Source: a bacterium (GTDB taxonomy: Bacteria; Bacillota_A; Clostridia; Lachnospirales; Lachnospiraceae). From it: DNA of 22,598 nucleotides. The notes below the pieces were generated by a model that was given only the letters and a program-made list of their open reading frames with translations, did not search any database and was not told the origin of the DNA. A program made the position numbers and the translations under genes. Shown here in pieces: positions 1 through 7,105 of this stretch (position 1 is the stretch's first letter; each line of letters begins with the position of its first letter). The DNA lies in assembly GCA_004562915.1 (NCBI GenBank), contig SFQZ01000051.1, forward strand, positions 1-22,598. The letters run 5' to 3'.

Positions 1-11
1 CAGCATAAAAA

Positions 12-50
12 TACAGCCACATTCTCTAATTTTTCCCAAATGTGGCTGTA
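12..50. repeat. 12-bp inverted repeat upstream of MATE gene
   Basis: The arms TACAGCCACATT (12-23) and AATGTGGCTGTA (39-50) are perfect reverse complements around a 15-nt loop. Read on the minus strand, the hairpin is followed by a short T run (complement of the A run at 7-11), so it could end minus-strand transcription. Read on the plus strand there is no T run. No minus-strand gene lies immediately to its right, so its role is unclear. It may be the bidirectional terminator of a gene left of the window. Confidence 0.5.
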
Positions 51-53
51 CCT

Positions 54-91
54 GTTGCATTTACTTTGACAAAGTTGCATTTACTTTGTCA
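54..91 (+). promoter_or_regulatory. Operator-like direct and inverted repeats before MATE gene
   Basis: A 15-bp sequence, GTTGCATTTACTTTG, occurs twice with a 20-bp period (54-68 and 74-88). It is overlaid by the palindrome CTTTG-A-CAAAG (64-74) and by the inverted repeat TGACAAAG-N9-CTTTGTCA (67-91). A TTGACA hexamer (66-71) sits inside the array, though no convincing -10 box follows at standard spacing. Dyads overlapping a -35-like box ahead of a drug-efflux gene suggest the site of a MarR- or TetR-type repressor. That is inference; no regulator gene is in the window. Confidence 0.5.
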
Positions 92-175
92 TTTAACCAG
101 AAAAAAATAGCCTCTGAGTATATTCAAGGATATCAATTCATGATAGAATGGTCACTGAGAGGAGTGTGGTTTCTT

Positions 176-1555
176 ATGACAATAAAAGAACTATTTGCGC
201 CTTCCGATATGACGGAAGGCAAACCATGGGAAAAAATCGTAATTTTCACCATTCCCATGCTGATCGGAAACATCGCGCAGCAGCTATACAACACTGTTGA
301 CAGCATCGTTGTAGGAAAATATGTGGGGGATAATGCGCTTGCTGCTGTAGGTTCTGCCAGCCCGATCCTGAATCTGCTGCTGGTTTTATTTATGGGAATC
401 TCTGTAGGGGCAGGTGTTATGGTTTCCCAATATTTCGGGGCAAGAGAACGTCAGGAGCTTTCCCGTACCATCGGTAACTGTATTACTCTTACCGCCATTG
501 CGTCGGTAATTATTATGATACTCGGTTCCATCTGTATCAGACCCCTGCTGGAACTTCTGAATACACCTTCCAGCATTATTGACTGGTGCGATTCCTATCT
601 TATGATCATTATCATGGGAATTGCAGGATGTGCTTATTATAATATTCTCTGCGGTATTTTGAGAGGATTGGGAGATTCTGTATCCGCGCTTGTTTACCTG
701 CTGGTCGCAACTGTCATCAATATTATACTGGATCTGTTGTTTGTGGCCGGTTTTCATATGGGAGTAGCCGGAGTCGCTCTGGCGACAGTCATTGCCCAGG
801 CAATTTCTTCCATCCTTTGCATCATAAGGCTCCATAAAATGAAAGAAATCTTTGATTTAAATATCGGTTATCTGAAAATCTCCGGACGCCATACCCTGAC
901 GATCATCCGGCTCGGTCTTCCTTCCGGACTGACACAGGCAATCTTTTCCCTTGCCATGATCATTGTTCAGTCTCTGACTAACAGTTTTGGCGAGCTGGTC
1001 ATTGCCGCCAATGTGATTATCATGCGTGTGGATGGATTTGCCATGATGCCGAATTTTTCTTTCGGAACTACCATGACCACCTATTCCGGACAAAATGTGG
1101 GTGCCCGACGTTATGACCGTGTGGAACAGGGCAGCCGACAGGGAACTTTGATCGCAGTCGGTACCTCCACGGTGATCACAGCTCTGATCCTGCTATTCGG
1201 GAAAAATCTCATGGGAATTTTTACAAACACAACTGAGCTTGTAAACTTAAGTGCCAATATGATGAGAATTCTCGCAGTCGGATACATAGCAATGGCTGTT
1301 ACCCAATCCCTCTCCGGAGTTATGCGTGGAGCTGGAGACACCATAACTCCCATGTGGATCTCAGTGGTAACTACGGTAATCATACGAGTCCCCCTTGCCT
1401 ACGGAATCGCGTACTTTACCAGGACACCCGAACTTCGTACCGGCGCGTACCAGAGTATCTGGATTTCACTGCTCACTTCCTGGATGTGCGGAGCAATCAT
1501 TACGTTTATCTGCTACAAAAAAGGAAATTGGAAAAAGAAAGCATTAAACTTATAA
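176..1555 (+). CDS. MATE family multidrug/Na+ efflux transporter
   Basis: An inner-membrane exporter of the multidrug and toxic compound extrusion family, 459 aa from the start chosen here. It shows the family's two-fold layout: about twelve hydrophobic helices, with the first-half signature near the start (a PMLIGNIAQQLYN segment followed by a DSIVVGKYVG loop) and the pseudo-symmetric second half beginning around the GLPSGLTQAIFS segment. MATE proteins export cationic drugs or metabolites in exchange for Na+ or H+; the substrate cannot be read here. The frame stays open to a TTG at 86, but that start has no ribosome binding site and would add a 30-aa non-hydrophobic tail. ATG 176 is preceded by GAGAGGAG at 157-164 and is preferred. 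It stands alone as a plus-strand unit, with operator-like repeats upstream (54-91) and a terminator right after the stop. Family call sure; substrate unknown. Confidence 0.93.
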   Translation: MTIKELFAPSDMTEGKPWEKIVIFTIPMLIGNIAQQLYNTVDSIVVGKYVGDNALAAVGSASPILNLLLVLFMGISVGAGVMVSQYFGARERQELSRTIGNCITLTAIASVIIMILGSICIRPLLELLNTPSSIIDWCDSYLMIIIMGIAGCAYYNILCGILRGLGDSVSALVYLLVATVINIILDLLFVAGFHMGVAGVALATVIAQAISSILCIIRLHKMKEIFDLNIGYLKISGRHTLTIIRLGLPSGLTQAIFSLAMIIVQSLTNSFGELVIAANVIIMRVDGFAMMPNFSFGTTMTTYSGQNVGARRYDRVEQGSRQGTLIAVGTSTVITALILLFGKNLMGIFTNTTELVNLSANMMRILAVGYIAMAVTQSLSGVMRGAGDTITPMWISVVTTVIIRVPLAYGIAYFTRTPELRTGAYQSIWISLLTSWMCGAIITFICYKKGNWKKKALNL

Positions 1556-1603
1556 AAAACAGACTGGATGGATACTTACAAATATTCGTCCGGTCTGTTT
1601 TTT
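1554..1603. terminator. Rho-independent terminator after MATE gene (bidirectional)
   Basis: The stem CAGACTGGA (1560-1568) pairs with TCCGGTCTG (1589-1597, one G-U). It is flanked by an A run on the left and T6 on the right (1598-1603). The A run gives a T run on the other strand, so it can also stop minus-strand transcripts coming from the remnant at 1628-2026. Confidence 0.9.
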
Positions 1604-1627
1604 AAAAACTCTTCTTATTATTGCTGA

Positions 1628-2026
1628 CTATATAACTGCCATGTATTGGTCCGTGTGCCGAGTTTGTCTGGTCAGATTACCATAGCTGTCATAAGCTTCC
1701 TCAAAGTTCAAAACTCCTTCCCCACTGCCTTCATAACAGAAAATATTCAGCAAAATGCCTTCTTCATTATAAGCATAACGTCTCCAGCTGAGCAATTCAC
1801 CACCGGAAGAATCAGCGCTGATAGGTACATTTTATTAGTGTGGTCTTATGTTTACGAAATGTTCTGAATACAGTTCTCATCATTAATAACTTCTGTCATC
1901 CGCTGCATACTTGTAATCCCGCAGAGATTTTTCACCATGCCCATTCCCAAAAGCGTGGCACAGTTATATGTAGTGTAACGGTTATCCCGTGAATCATCGA
2001 AAGAACCCGATTTATCTTGATATTTG
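1628..2026 (-). pseudogene. Frame-broken coding remnant, function unknown
   Basis: No intact gene fits between the MATE terminator and the GH4 gene, but the minus strand holds two protein-like open stretches in different frames. The upstream piece (about 2026 down to 1855, stop TAA 1852-1854) reads as a soluble segment containing YTTYNCATLLGMGMVKNLCG. The downstream piece (1831 to 1628, stop TAG) contains SWRRYAYNEEGILLNIFCYE and YDSYGNLTRQT, which resemble the spacing of YD/RHS-type repeats. Neither has a ribosome binding site or start codon, and a stop-rich 20-nt stretch separates them. I read this as the 3' end of a decayed, probably secreted or surface protein. Homology is not established; two chance open stretches remain possible. 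Confidence 0.4.
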
Positions 2027-2033
2027 ATCTATG

Positions 2034-2066
2034 AAAAAGGAGAAGACTGACTGTGCAATCTTCCCC
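2034..2066 (-). terminator. Terminator of the GH4 glycosidase gene
   Basis: On the minus strand GGGGAAGA pairs with TCTTCTCC (one G-U pair) around a 12-nt loop, followed by TTTTT. It starts about ten bases after the GH4 stop codon. Confidence 0.8.
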
Positions 2067-2076
2067 TAAGTTTCAT

Positions 2077-3396
2077 TTATTTATACATCTTCATATAATC
2101 ACCATGTGCTTCGATCAGTTCATCACACATAGCTTTGATATCATCGATATTCAGTTCTGCTGCTGTATGTGGATCCAGCATAGCTGCCTGATAAATCTTA
2201 TTTTTATCTTTGGTTGCAGCTGCCTCAATCGTAAGGAGCTGTACATTGATATTTGTCATGTTCATAGCTGCCAGCTGTACCGGAAGTCTGCCTACTCTGC
2301 ACGGATTTACCCCATTGGCATCGATCATACACGGAACTTCCACACAGGCATCCGCCGGAAGATTCTCGATCAGGCCATTATTCAATACATTACCGCCGAT
2401 TTTATATGGTACTCCGGTTACAACGGCTTCCATGATGTAAGAAGCATACTCTTTAGAACGTTCATGAGTGATCTTTCCGTCTTTCAGGATATCTTCTCTC
2501 TCCTTTTCCCATCCATTGATCTGGTTGATACAGCGGCGCGGATATTCATCCAGCGGGATATTGAATTTCTCGATCATCTCCGGATATTTAGATTTGATAA
2601 ATAACGGATTGTACTCAGCGTTGTGTTCACTGGACTCTGTACAATAATATCCCAGATGTTTGATGTATTCGAACCGAACCATATCGTCATGTTTCTGTTC
2701 TGCATTCATCTTAGCTGCACGTTCGCGGATTTCCGGATAAAGATCATTTCCATCTTTATCATAGATTTCCAGGAGCCATCCCATGTGATTAATTCCGGCA
2801 ATTGTTTCCCGTCTGCCTTCCAGCTTGTCCTCCATACCCAGTTTTTTCAACAGATTCTCAGAGCAAACCTGCACGCTGTGGCAAAGACCTACGGTACGGA
2901 TCTTTGTGTATCTCTGCATATATCCAGTAAGCATAGCCATAGGATTGGTGTAATTCAGGAACAATGTATTTGGACATACCTCTTCCATATCACGGGCAAA
3001 TTCTTCCATAATCGGAATGGTTCTGAGAGCACGCATAATACCACCGATGCCCAATGTATCTGCAATTGTCTGACGAAGACCATATTTCTTCGGAATTTCA
3101 AAATCAGTAACCGTACACGGTTCATAACCGCCCACCTGAATCGCATTGACAACAAAATCTGCATCACGAAGCGCATCTTTTCTGTTCTCCACACCCAGAT
3201 ATGTACGAATCACTGCACGTCCTTCATTAACATTTCGGTTGATTGCACTCAGGATAATCTCCGAATCATTCAAACGTTTCTCGTCAATATCATACAAAGC
3301 AATCTCCGCTTCCCGAAGAGCAGGTGTACACATACAATCTCCCAAAACATTTCGCGCGAACACTGTACTTCCGGCACCCATAAAAGTAATTTTCAT
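2077..3396 (-). CDS. GH4 glycosidase, probable alpha-galactosidase (MelA-like)
   Basis: A cytoplasmic glycoside hydrolase of family 4, 439 aa, full family length. GH4 enzymes are unusual in needing NAD+ and a divalent metal (usually Mn2+) and work by a redox elimination-addition mechanism. Visible features are the Rossmann motif GAGSTVFA at 7-14, a TIADTLGIGGIMRALR block at 110-125, NYTNPMA at 148-154, the metal-site motif LCHSVQ at 171-176 (Cys172) and INHMGW at 202-207 (His204, second metal ligand). The CHSV version of the cysteine motif is the one associated with MelA-type alpha-galactosidases, whereas phospho-glycosidases carry CDMP or CNxP. Substrate is therefore probably unphosphorylated alpha-galactosides such as melibiose. 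The start is ATG with GGGAGG nine bases upstream. It lies downstream of the GH36 gene but behind a terminator, so it is probably a separate unit under the palindrome at 3447-3469. Alpha-glucosidase or glucuronidase activity is a less likely alternative. Confidence 0.9.
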   Translation of the reverse strand: MKITFMGAGSTVFARNVLGDCMCTPALREAEIALYDIDEKRLNDSEIILSAINRNVNEGRAVIRTYLGVENRKDALRDADFVVNAIQVGGYEPCTVTDFEIPKKYGLRQTIADTLGIGGIMRALRTIPIMEEFARDMEEVCPNTLFLNYTNPMAMLTGYMQRYTKIRTVGLCHSVQVCSENLLKKLGMEDKLEGRRETIAGINHMGWLLEIYDKDGNDLYPEIRERAAKMNAEQKHDDMVRFEYIKHLGYYCTESSEHNAEYNPLFIKSKYPEMIEKFNIPLDEYPRRCINQINGWEKEREDILKDGKITHERSKEYASYIMEAVVTGVPYKIGGNVLNNGLIENLPADACVEVPCMIDANGVNPCRVGRLPVQLAAMNMTNINVQLLTIEAAATKDKNKIYQAAMLDPHTAAELNIDDIKAMCDELIEAHGDYMKMYK

Positions 3397-3446
3397 CTGT
3401 AAAAACCTCCCTGCATATATAATAAATTCATATATTAAAGTAATGT

Positions 3447-3469
3447 ATGTATAATGGGTGTTTATACAT
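3447..3469 (-). promoter_or_regulatory. Palindromic operator candidate upstream of GH4 gene
   Basis: A perfect 8-bp inverted repeat, ATGTATAA-N7-TTATACAT, lies about 50-70 bp upstream of the GH4 start in an AT-rich leader. Arm length and spacing suit a dimeric regulator. No convincing -35/-10 pair could be fixed around it, and the regulator is unknown. Confidence 0.45.
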
Positions 3470-3529
3470 TACAGTATTAACAACTTATTACACACATCAC
3501 TTTTTATAACTGAATTTATTATATTCCTG

Positions 3530-3557
3530 AAAAAAAACAAATACTATGGGATTTGTT
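3530..3557 (-). terminator. Terminator of the GH36 alpha-galactosidase gene
   Basis: On the minus strand AACAAAT (3557-3551) pairs perfectly with ATTTGTT (3542-3536) around an 8-nt loop, and the T run reaches eight (3537-3530). It lies 30 bases after the GH36 stop, separating that operon from the GH4 gene. Confidence 0.85.
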
Positions 3558-3587
3558 TCCTGTTTATTGTGGATTCGTTGCATGATT

Positions 3588-5777
3588 CTAAATTGCTTTC
3601 ATGTAAAACTCAAATGCCATGCAGTCACCTTCCTGCCGCGGCAGATTCAATCCTCCACTCATCAGTGCCCGACCTGATTTTATCATTTCGCTGTTCACTT
3701 CATACATTTTCTCCGGATCCAGTCCTTTGACCGGGATATGCTGGGACGGGCTGTTTGGCTGTGCATGCAGCTGCATTCCCTGAATCAGCACTTCACTCTG
3801 ATCCTGTGCCACAAATTCCCATGCTGCATACAGCTGATTCTCAAATGGATTGGTTAGCCGATAGTATTCTCCCTCATGAGTCAACGGATAGTATTTCTTA
3901 AAGGTTTTAATCTGCTCTTTTACTTCTTCTTTCTCTTCGTCTGACAGCAGATTCAGATCGAGCTCGTAACCAAAGCTTCCCGCCATAGCTACCACACCTC
4001 TGGCATCGATTGGCGTTACTCTTCCCGTCTGGTGATTTGGTACTGCCGACACGTGAGAACCAACTGTGGAAATGGGGTATGCAAAAGAAGTACCATACTG
4101 AATCTTCACCCGCTCCATGGCATCCGTATCGTCACTGCACCAGATCTGCGGATAATAATAAAGCATTCCCAAATCAAATCGACCTCCGCCTCCACTGCAT
4201 CCTTCCCAAAGTATATTCGGATAACGGGTAATCAGACGTTCCAGCAAATCATAAAGTCCAAGCATATACCTGTGACTTACTTCACCCTGACGCTCTTTGG
4301 GCAGCTTCGCACTATACACATCACTGATATGACGGTTCATATCCCATTTTACGTATTCAACATTGGCACTGTCCAGGATATCTGTTATTCTTTCATACAG
4401 ATATTCACGCACATCCTCTCTGGACATATCCAGAATCAGCTGATATCTGCTTCTGCAAGGTTTTCTTCCCGGAATCTGCAAAGCCCAGTCCGGATGTGCC
4501 CGATACAGTTCACTATCCTCTGAGATACACTCCGGCTCAAACCACAGACCGAACTTCATGCCCAGACGGTTTACTCCGTCCACCACCGGCTTGAGACCGC
4601 CTTTCAGTTTTTCCGTATTGACAAACCAGTCTCCCAGACCACTGAGATCACCATCTCTTTTTCCAAACCATCCGTCATCCAGAACCAGCATTTCAACGCC
4701 CAACTCGGCTGCTCCTTCTGCAATTTTCAGAATTTTTTCATTATTAAAATCAAAATAGGTAGCTTCCCAGTTATTGATCAGTACCGGTCTTCTCTCATGT
4801 TTGTATTTACCTCTGCAAAGATGTTCCCGGATAGTATGATGGAAATTCGAAGTCATTTTGCCAAATCCTGCGCCACTGAAAGTCATCACTGCCTCCGGCG
4901 TGTAAAACTCTTCTCCTGTCTCCAGCGTCCATGAGAATCTGTCAGGATGGATTCCTGCACTGACCCTGGTCTGCCCCATCTGATCTTTTTCCACTTCTAT
5001 GGAAAAATTACCACTGTATACCAATGCTGTCCCATAACAAGGTCCAAAATCTTCTGTTGTTTCTTTTCCACACAGGATCACAAAGGGGTTGTTGTGATGG
5101 CTGGAAGCACCTCTGCGGCTTCCTACTTCCATAACTCCATGCATAACAGGAACTCTTTCAAACTGACGTTCCATACAGTGTCTTCCGTGGAAATGAATCA
5201 TTTCCCATTCGCCCTGCATCAGTTCCAGATTCATGGATGCTGCCTTTGTAAGAACGATTGGATCTATATTGGCATTTTCAAATCTAACACAACGGGTAAT
5301 AATATCCTGTTTCTCCCAGACACTGTAGTACAGATCTACCAAAAGTCCTGTAACTGTATCTTTCATATGTATTGTAAGCGTATCGGCATCCTTTTCCTCT
5401 CCATAAAGAGCCGGCATTCCCGGTATACGATACTTCCCTTTGGAAATCGTATATCCTTCATAACGGAAATCCACTGCGTCCGTTCCATCCGGATTGGTCA
5501 CACTTACACTGTTGATTCTATAATCTCCTACACCGTTTGTGGTGTATTCCTGTGGTCTGGTATCAAGAGAATACTCTCTCTCATTTCCAGCCTCATAGGG
5601 ATTTCCCGAAAAACCACTGTCTCGGTAATCCAGCAGATAACTCATATCCTCCTGCCCTACATTTTCACCATAATAAATATGGTTAAGTACTCCAAACTTG
5701 TCCACCATCATCTGGTACGTGGTTCGCTCTGTCGATAAGGTAAACAGTTTCTTCTTCTCATCAAAATAAACAGCCAT
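3588..5777 (-). CDS. GH36 alpha-galactosidase
   Basis: A retaining alpha-galactosidase of glycoside hydrolase family 36, removing alpha-1,6-galactose from raffinose-family sugars. At 729 aa it has the length of the classic Geobacillus AgaA enzymes. An N-terminal beta-sandwich region (about 1-330) precedes a TIM barrel and a C-terminal beta domain. Substrate-binding acidic residues appear in LVLDDGWFG (Asp367, Asp368, Trp370). The predicted nucleophile is Asp479 in KWDMNR, the CSGGGGRFD loop follows at 527-535, and the predicted acid/base is Asp549 in WCSDDTDA. There is no signal peptide, so it is predicted cytoplasmic and would need an importer outside this window. Its ATG shares one base with the thioesterase stop (TAATG), and its AGGAGG ribosome binding site lies within that gene's last codons, so translation is probably coupled. 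A strong terminator follows. Family and activity are well supported. Confidence 0.96.
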   Translation of the reverse strand: MAVYFDEKKKLFTLSTERTTYQMMVDKFGVLNHIYYGENVGQEDMSYLLDYRDSGFSGNPYEAGNEREYSLDTRPQEYTTNGVGDYRINSVSVTNPDGTDAVDFRYEGYTISKGKYRIPGMPALYGEEKDADTLTIHMKDTVTGLLVDLYYSVWEKQDIITRCVRFENANIDPIVLTKAASMNLELMQGEWEMIHFHGRHCMERQFERVPVMHGVMEVGSRRGASSHHNNPFVILCGKETTEDFGPCYGTALVYSGNFSIEVEKDQMGQTRVSAGIHPDRFSWTLETGEEFYTPEAVMTFSGAGFGKMTSNFHHTIREHLCRGKYKHERRPVLINNWEATYFDFNNEKILKIAEGAAELGVEMLVLDDGWFGKRDGDLSGLGDWFVNTEKLKGGLKPVVDGVNRLGMKFGLWFEPECISEDSELYRAHPDWALQIPGRKPCRSRYQLILDMSREDVREYLYERITDILDSANVEYVKWDMNRHISDVYSAKLPKERQGEVSHRYMLGLYDLLERLITRYPNILWEGCSGGGGRFDLGMLYYYPQIWCSDDTDAMERVKIQYGTSFAYPISTVGSHVSAVPNHQTGRVTPIDARGVVAMAGSFGYELDLNLLSDEEKEEVKEQIKTFKKYYPLTHEGEYYRLTNPFENQLYAAWEFVAQDQSEVLIQGMQLHAQPNSPSQHIPVKGLDPEKMYEVNSEMIKSGRALMSGGLNLPRQEGDCMAFEFYMKAI

Positions 5778-6214
5778 TATTCTTCCTCCTTAAATATTTG
5801 ATTTCGAAGTATTTCATCCCATCCCGGGTGAACTTTCTTTAAAGATACCGGTTTTCCCTCACGATTCAGAAAACAGTGGCTGCTTTCTCCCCGGCAGCGC
5901 AGCGTTTTTTCATCATGATCTTTTATCTCATATTCCAAACAGATACGTATTCCATTATATTTTTTCACTTTTACCTGAATATCCACGGTTTCCCCGTACC
6001 GTGCCATGGTTCGGTATTCTGCCTGAATCGTCAGCACCGGACTGATGATACCGGCCTCTTCCATCCTGTCATAATCCATACCCAGAAAAGCAAGATAATC
6101 ACTGCGGATTTCCTCAAACCATCGAATATAGTTGGAATGATGCACACAACCCATCTGATCTGTTTCATAATATTGAACCCGGTGAACATATCCTGGATAC
6201 TTTTTTTCTTCCAT
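5777..6214 (-). CDS. Acyl-CoA thioesterase, YbgC/FadM hot-dog family
   Basis: A small (145 aa from ATG 6214) single-domain hot-dog thioesterase of the 4-hydroxybenzoyl-CoA thioesterase/YbgC group. Such enzymes hydrolyse acyl-CoA or acyl-ACP thioesters in the cytoplasm; the natural substrate is rarely known. The signature at the N-terminus reads YYETDQMGCVHHSNYIRWFEE, where the Asp of ETD (Asp19 in this numbering) matches the catalytic aspartate and the HHSNY segment the helix start of the hot-dog fold. A GTG at 6217 is possible, but ATG 6214 has better spacing to GGGAGG (6224-6229) and forms a TGATG overlap with the maf stop. At its other end it overlaps the GH36 start by one base. It is thus the middle gene of a tightly coupled maf-thioesterase-galactosidase set, with no obvious metabolic link between the members. 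Confidence 0.88.
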   Translation of the reverse strand: MEEKKYPGYVHRVQYYETDQMGCVHHSNYIRWFEEIRSDYLAFLGMDYDRMEEAGIISPVLTIQAEYRTMARYGETVDIQVKVKKYNGIRICLEYEIKDHDEKTLRCRGESSHCFLNREGKPVSLKKVHPGWDEILRNQIFKEEE

Positions 6215-6807
6215 CACAAAATACCTCCCTGTTTCTTCAGTTCCTGATAAATTCTTCCTACCGGAAGACCTACCACATTATTATAATCTCCCCGTATTTC
6301 CCGGATAAATCTGGCACAGAATCCCTGAATTCCATACGCCCCGGCTTTATCCATCGGCTCACCGGTACTTACGTACCAGTTGATTTCTTCCGAAGTCATA
6401 GGACACATCACTACCTCTGTTTTCTCCGCAAAAGTAATTTTTTTCTTTTTTGTATCCTCATGAAAAATCAAAGTAACACCGGTAAATACATTGTGTGTTT
6501 TTCCCTGAAGCATCGTCAGCATACGGACTGCATCCGCTTGATCTACAGGTTTACCAAGAATTTTGTTGTCATACACAACAATCGTATCAGCTCCAATCAC
6601 AAGAGAATCCCTGCCGTGATAATTGCTTTTTGCTTTTTCTGCCACATCCTCTGCCTTCTGCCGGGAAAGTTCTTTTACTACTTCCACAGGATCCGTGTCT
6701 TTCACATTTTCCTCTATGGTACTGGGACAGACAACAAAATCCAACCCAATCTGTGTGAGCAGTTCTTTTCTTCTGGGAGACTGCGATGCCAAAATGATCT
6801 GCAACAT
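6214..6807 (-). CDS. maf: Maf-family nucleoside triphosphate pyrophosphatase
   Basis: A house-cleaning nucleotide pyrophosphatase (dTTP/UTP or modified NTP to NMP plus PPi), 197 aa, typical of the Maf/YhdE family and also linked to septum regulation in Bacillus. The N-terminal motif ASQSPRRKELL (residues 7-17) is the phosphate-binding loop. GADTIV at 72-77 contains the catalytic Asp74, followed by GKPVD (85-89), the MLQGKTHNVFTG stretch and a C-terminal GAYGIQG segment. The start is ATG with AAGGAG at 6818-6823. Its stop TGA overlaps the ATG of the thioesterase. Upstream lies the rnpB-side repeat element, and no promoter is certain there. Maf genes usually sit with mreB or radC; neither is here. 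Identification is firm; preferred nucleotide is not determined. Confidence 0.95.
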   Translation of the reverse strand: MLQIILASQSPRRKELLTQIGLDFVVCPSTIEENVKDTDPVEVVKELSRQKAEDVAEKAKSNYHGRDSLVIGADTIVVYDNKILGKPVDQADAVRMLTMLQGKTHNVFTGVTLIFHEDTKKKKITFAEKTEVVMCPMTSEEINWYVSTGEPMDKAGAYGIQGFCARFIREIRGDYNNVVGLPVGRIYQELKKQGGIL

Positions 6808-6835
6808 GTTTTATTCTCTCCTTTGTATCTGCATC

Positions 6836-6875
6836 GGCATGCGAGCATGCTCTGACAGACTTTTTGTCCCTTGTC
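6836..6875. repeat. 40-bp intergenic repeat, copy 1
   Basis: A 40-bp unit beginning GGCATGCGAGCATGC and running through TGACAGACTTTTTG. It matches copy 2 (7016-7055) at 38 of 40 positions, with T/C differences at 6851 and 6867. The start is self-complementary (GCATGC-GA-GCATGC). It lies immediately upstream of the maf ribosome binding site. Confidence 0.85.
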
Positions 6876-6914
6876 ATTTTAATTTGTATTAAGCAATAAT
6901 CATAATGAGACTAC

Positions 6915-6946
6915 GAATTTCTCCGTGCTTCGCACTCTCGAAATTC
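6915..6946. repeat. Hairpin inside the intergenic repeat element
   Basis: GAATTTC (6915-6921) and GAAATTC (6940-6946) are perfect reverse complements. Nested inside is a second perfect stem, GTGC-TTC-GCAC (6925-6935). It lies between the two 40-bp repeats with no coding potential and may be part of a repeated, non-autonomous element. Confidence 0.55.
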
Positions 6947-7006
6947 TAAAAACATTCGGAATCCGCCCTATTCGGGCTTCTTCCTCATGTTTTGCGGTCC
7001 CCAAAA

Positions 7007-7055
7007 TCTGTCACTGGCATGCGAGCATGCCCTGACAGACTTTTTGCCCCTTGTC
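7007..7055. repeat. 40-bp intergenic repeat, copy 2, with extended hairpin
   Basis: The second copy of the 40-bp unit occupies 7016-7055. Here the flank completes a longer stem: TCTGTCA (7007-7013) pairs with TGACAGA (7033-7039) around GGCATGC-GA-GCATGCC. On the plus strand it is followed by T5 and on the minus strand by T4, so it has terminator form in both directions. It could serve as a back-up terminator for rnpB. Confidence 0.75.
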
Positions 7056-7057
7056 TC

Positions 7058-7100
7058 ATAATAATACAGCCACAGAATTTTCTTCTGCGGCTTTTTTTTT
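7058..7100 (-). terminator. Probable rnpB terminator
   Basis: On the minus strand AGCCGCAGAA pairs with TTCTGTGGCT with one G-U wobble (arms 7092-7083 and 7077-7068), followed by the T-rich UGUAUUAUUAU. On the plus strand the same position is an A/C mismatch, although T9 follows at 7092-7100. The wobble that stays paired only in minus-strand RNA favours a minus-strand terminator for the adjacent rnpB. Confidence 0.65.
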
Positions 7101-7105
7101 CATAT

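Noticed and set aside
86..175. Upstream TTG start for the MATE gene
   Set aside because: No ribosome binding site, it lies within the operator-like repeat, and it would add 30 residues not typical of MATE proteins; ATG 176 has GAGAGGAG upstream.
3397..3446. Sigma-A promoter for the GH4 gene
   Set aside because: Several TATAAA/TATACA-like hexamers exist in the AT-rich leader, but none has a plausible -35 at 16-18 bp, so only the palindrome is reported.
2053..3454. Long plus-strand open frames opposite the GH4 gene
   Set aside because: They lie antisense to a full-length, motif-complete GH4 gene, have no ribosome binding sites and give Cys/His/Ser-rich, non-protein-like translations. The same applies to the other plus-strand frames over the minus-strand genes.
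6836..7055. CRISPR array from the two 40-bp repeats
   Set aside because: Only two copies with 140 bp between them, self-complementary and followed by T runs; no cas genes nearby.
7068..7100. Plus-strand terminator with T9 implying an undetected plus-strand gene
   Set aside because: No plus-strand gene precedes it, and the stem is fully paired only in minus-strand RNA (G-U instead of A/C), so it is better explained as the rnpB terminator.
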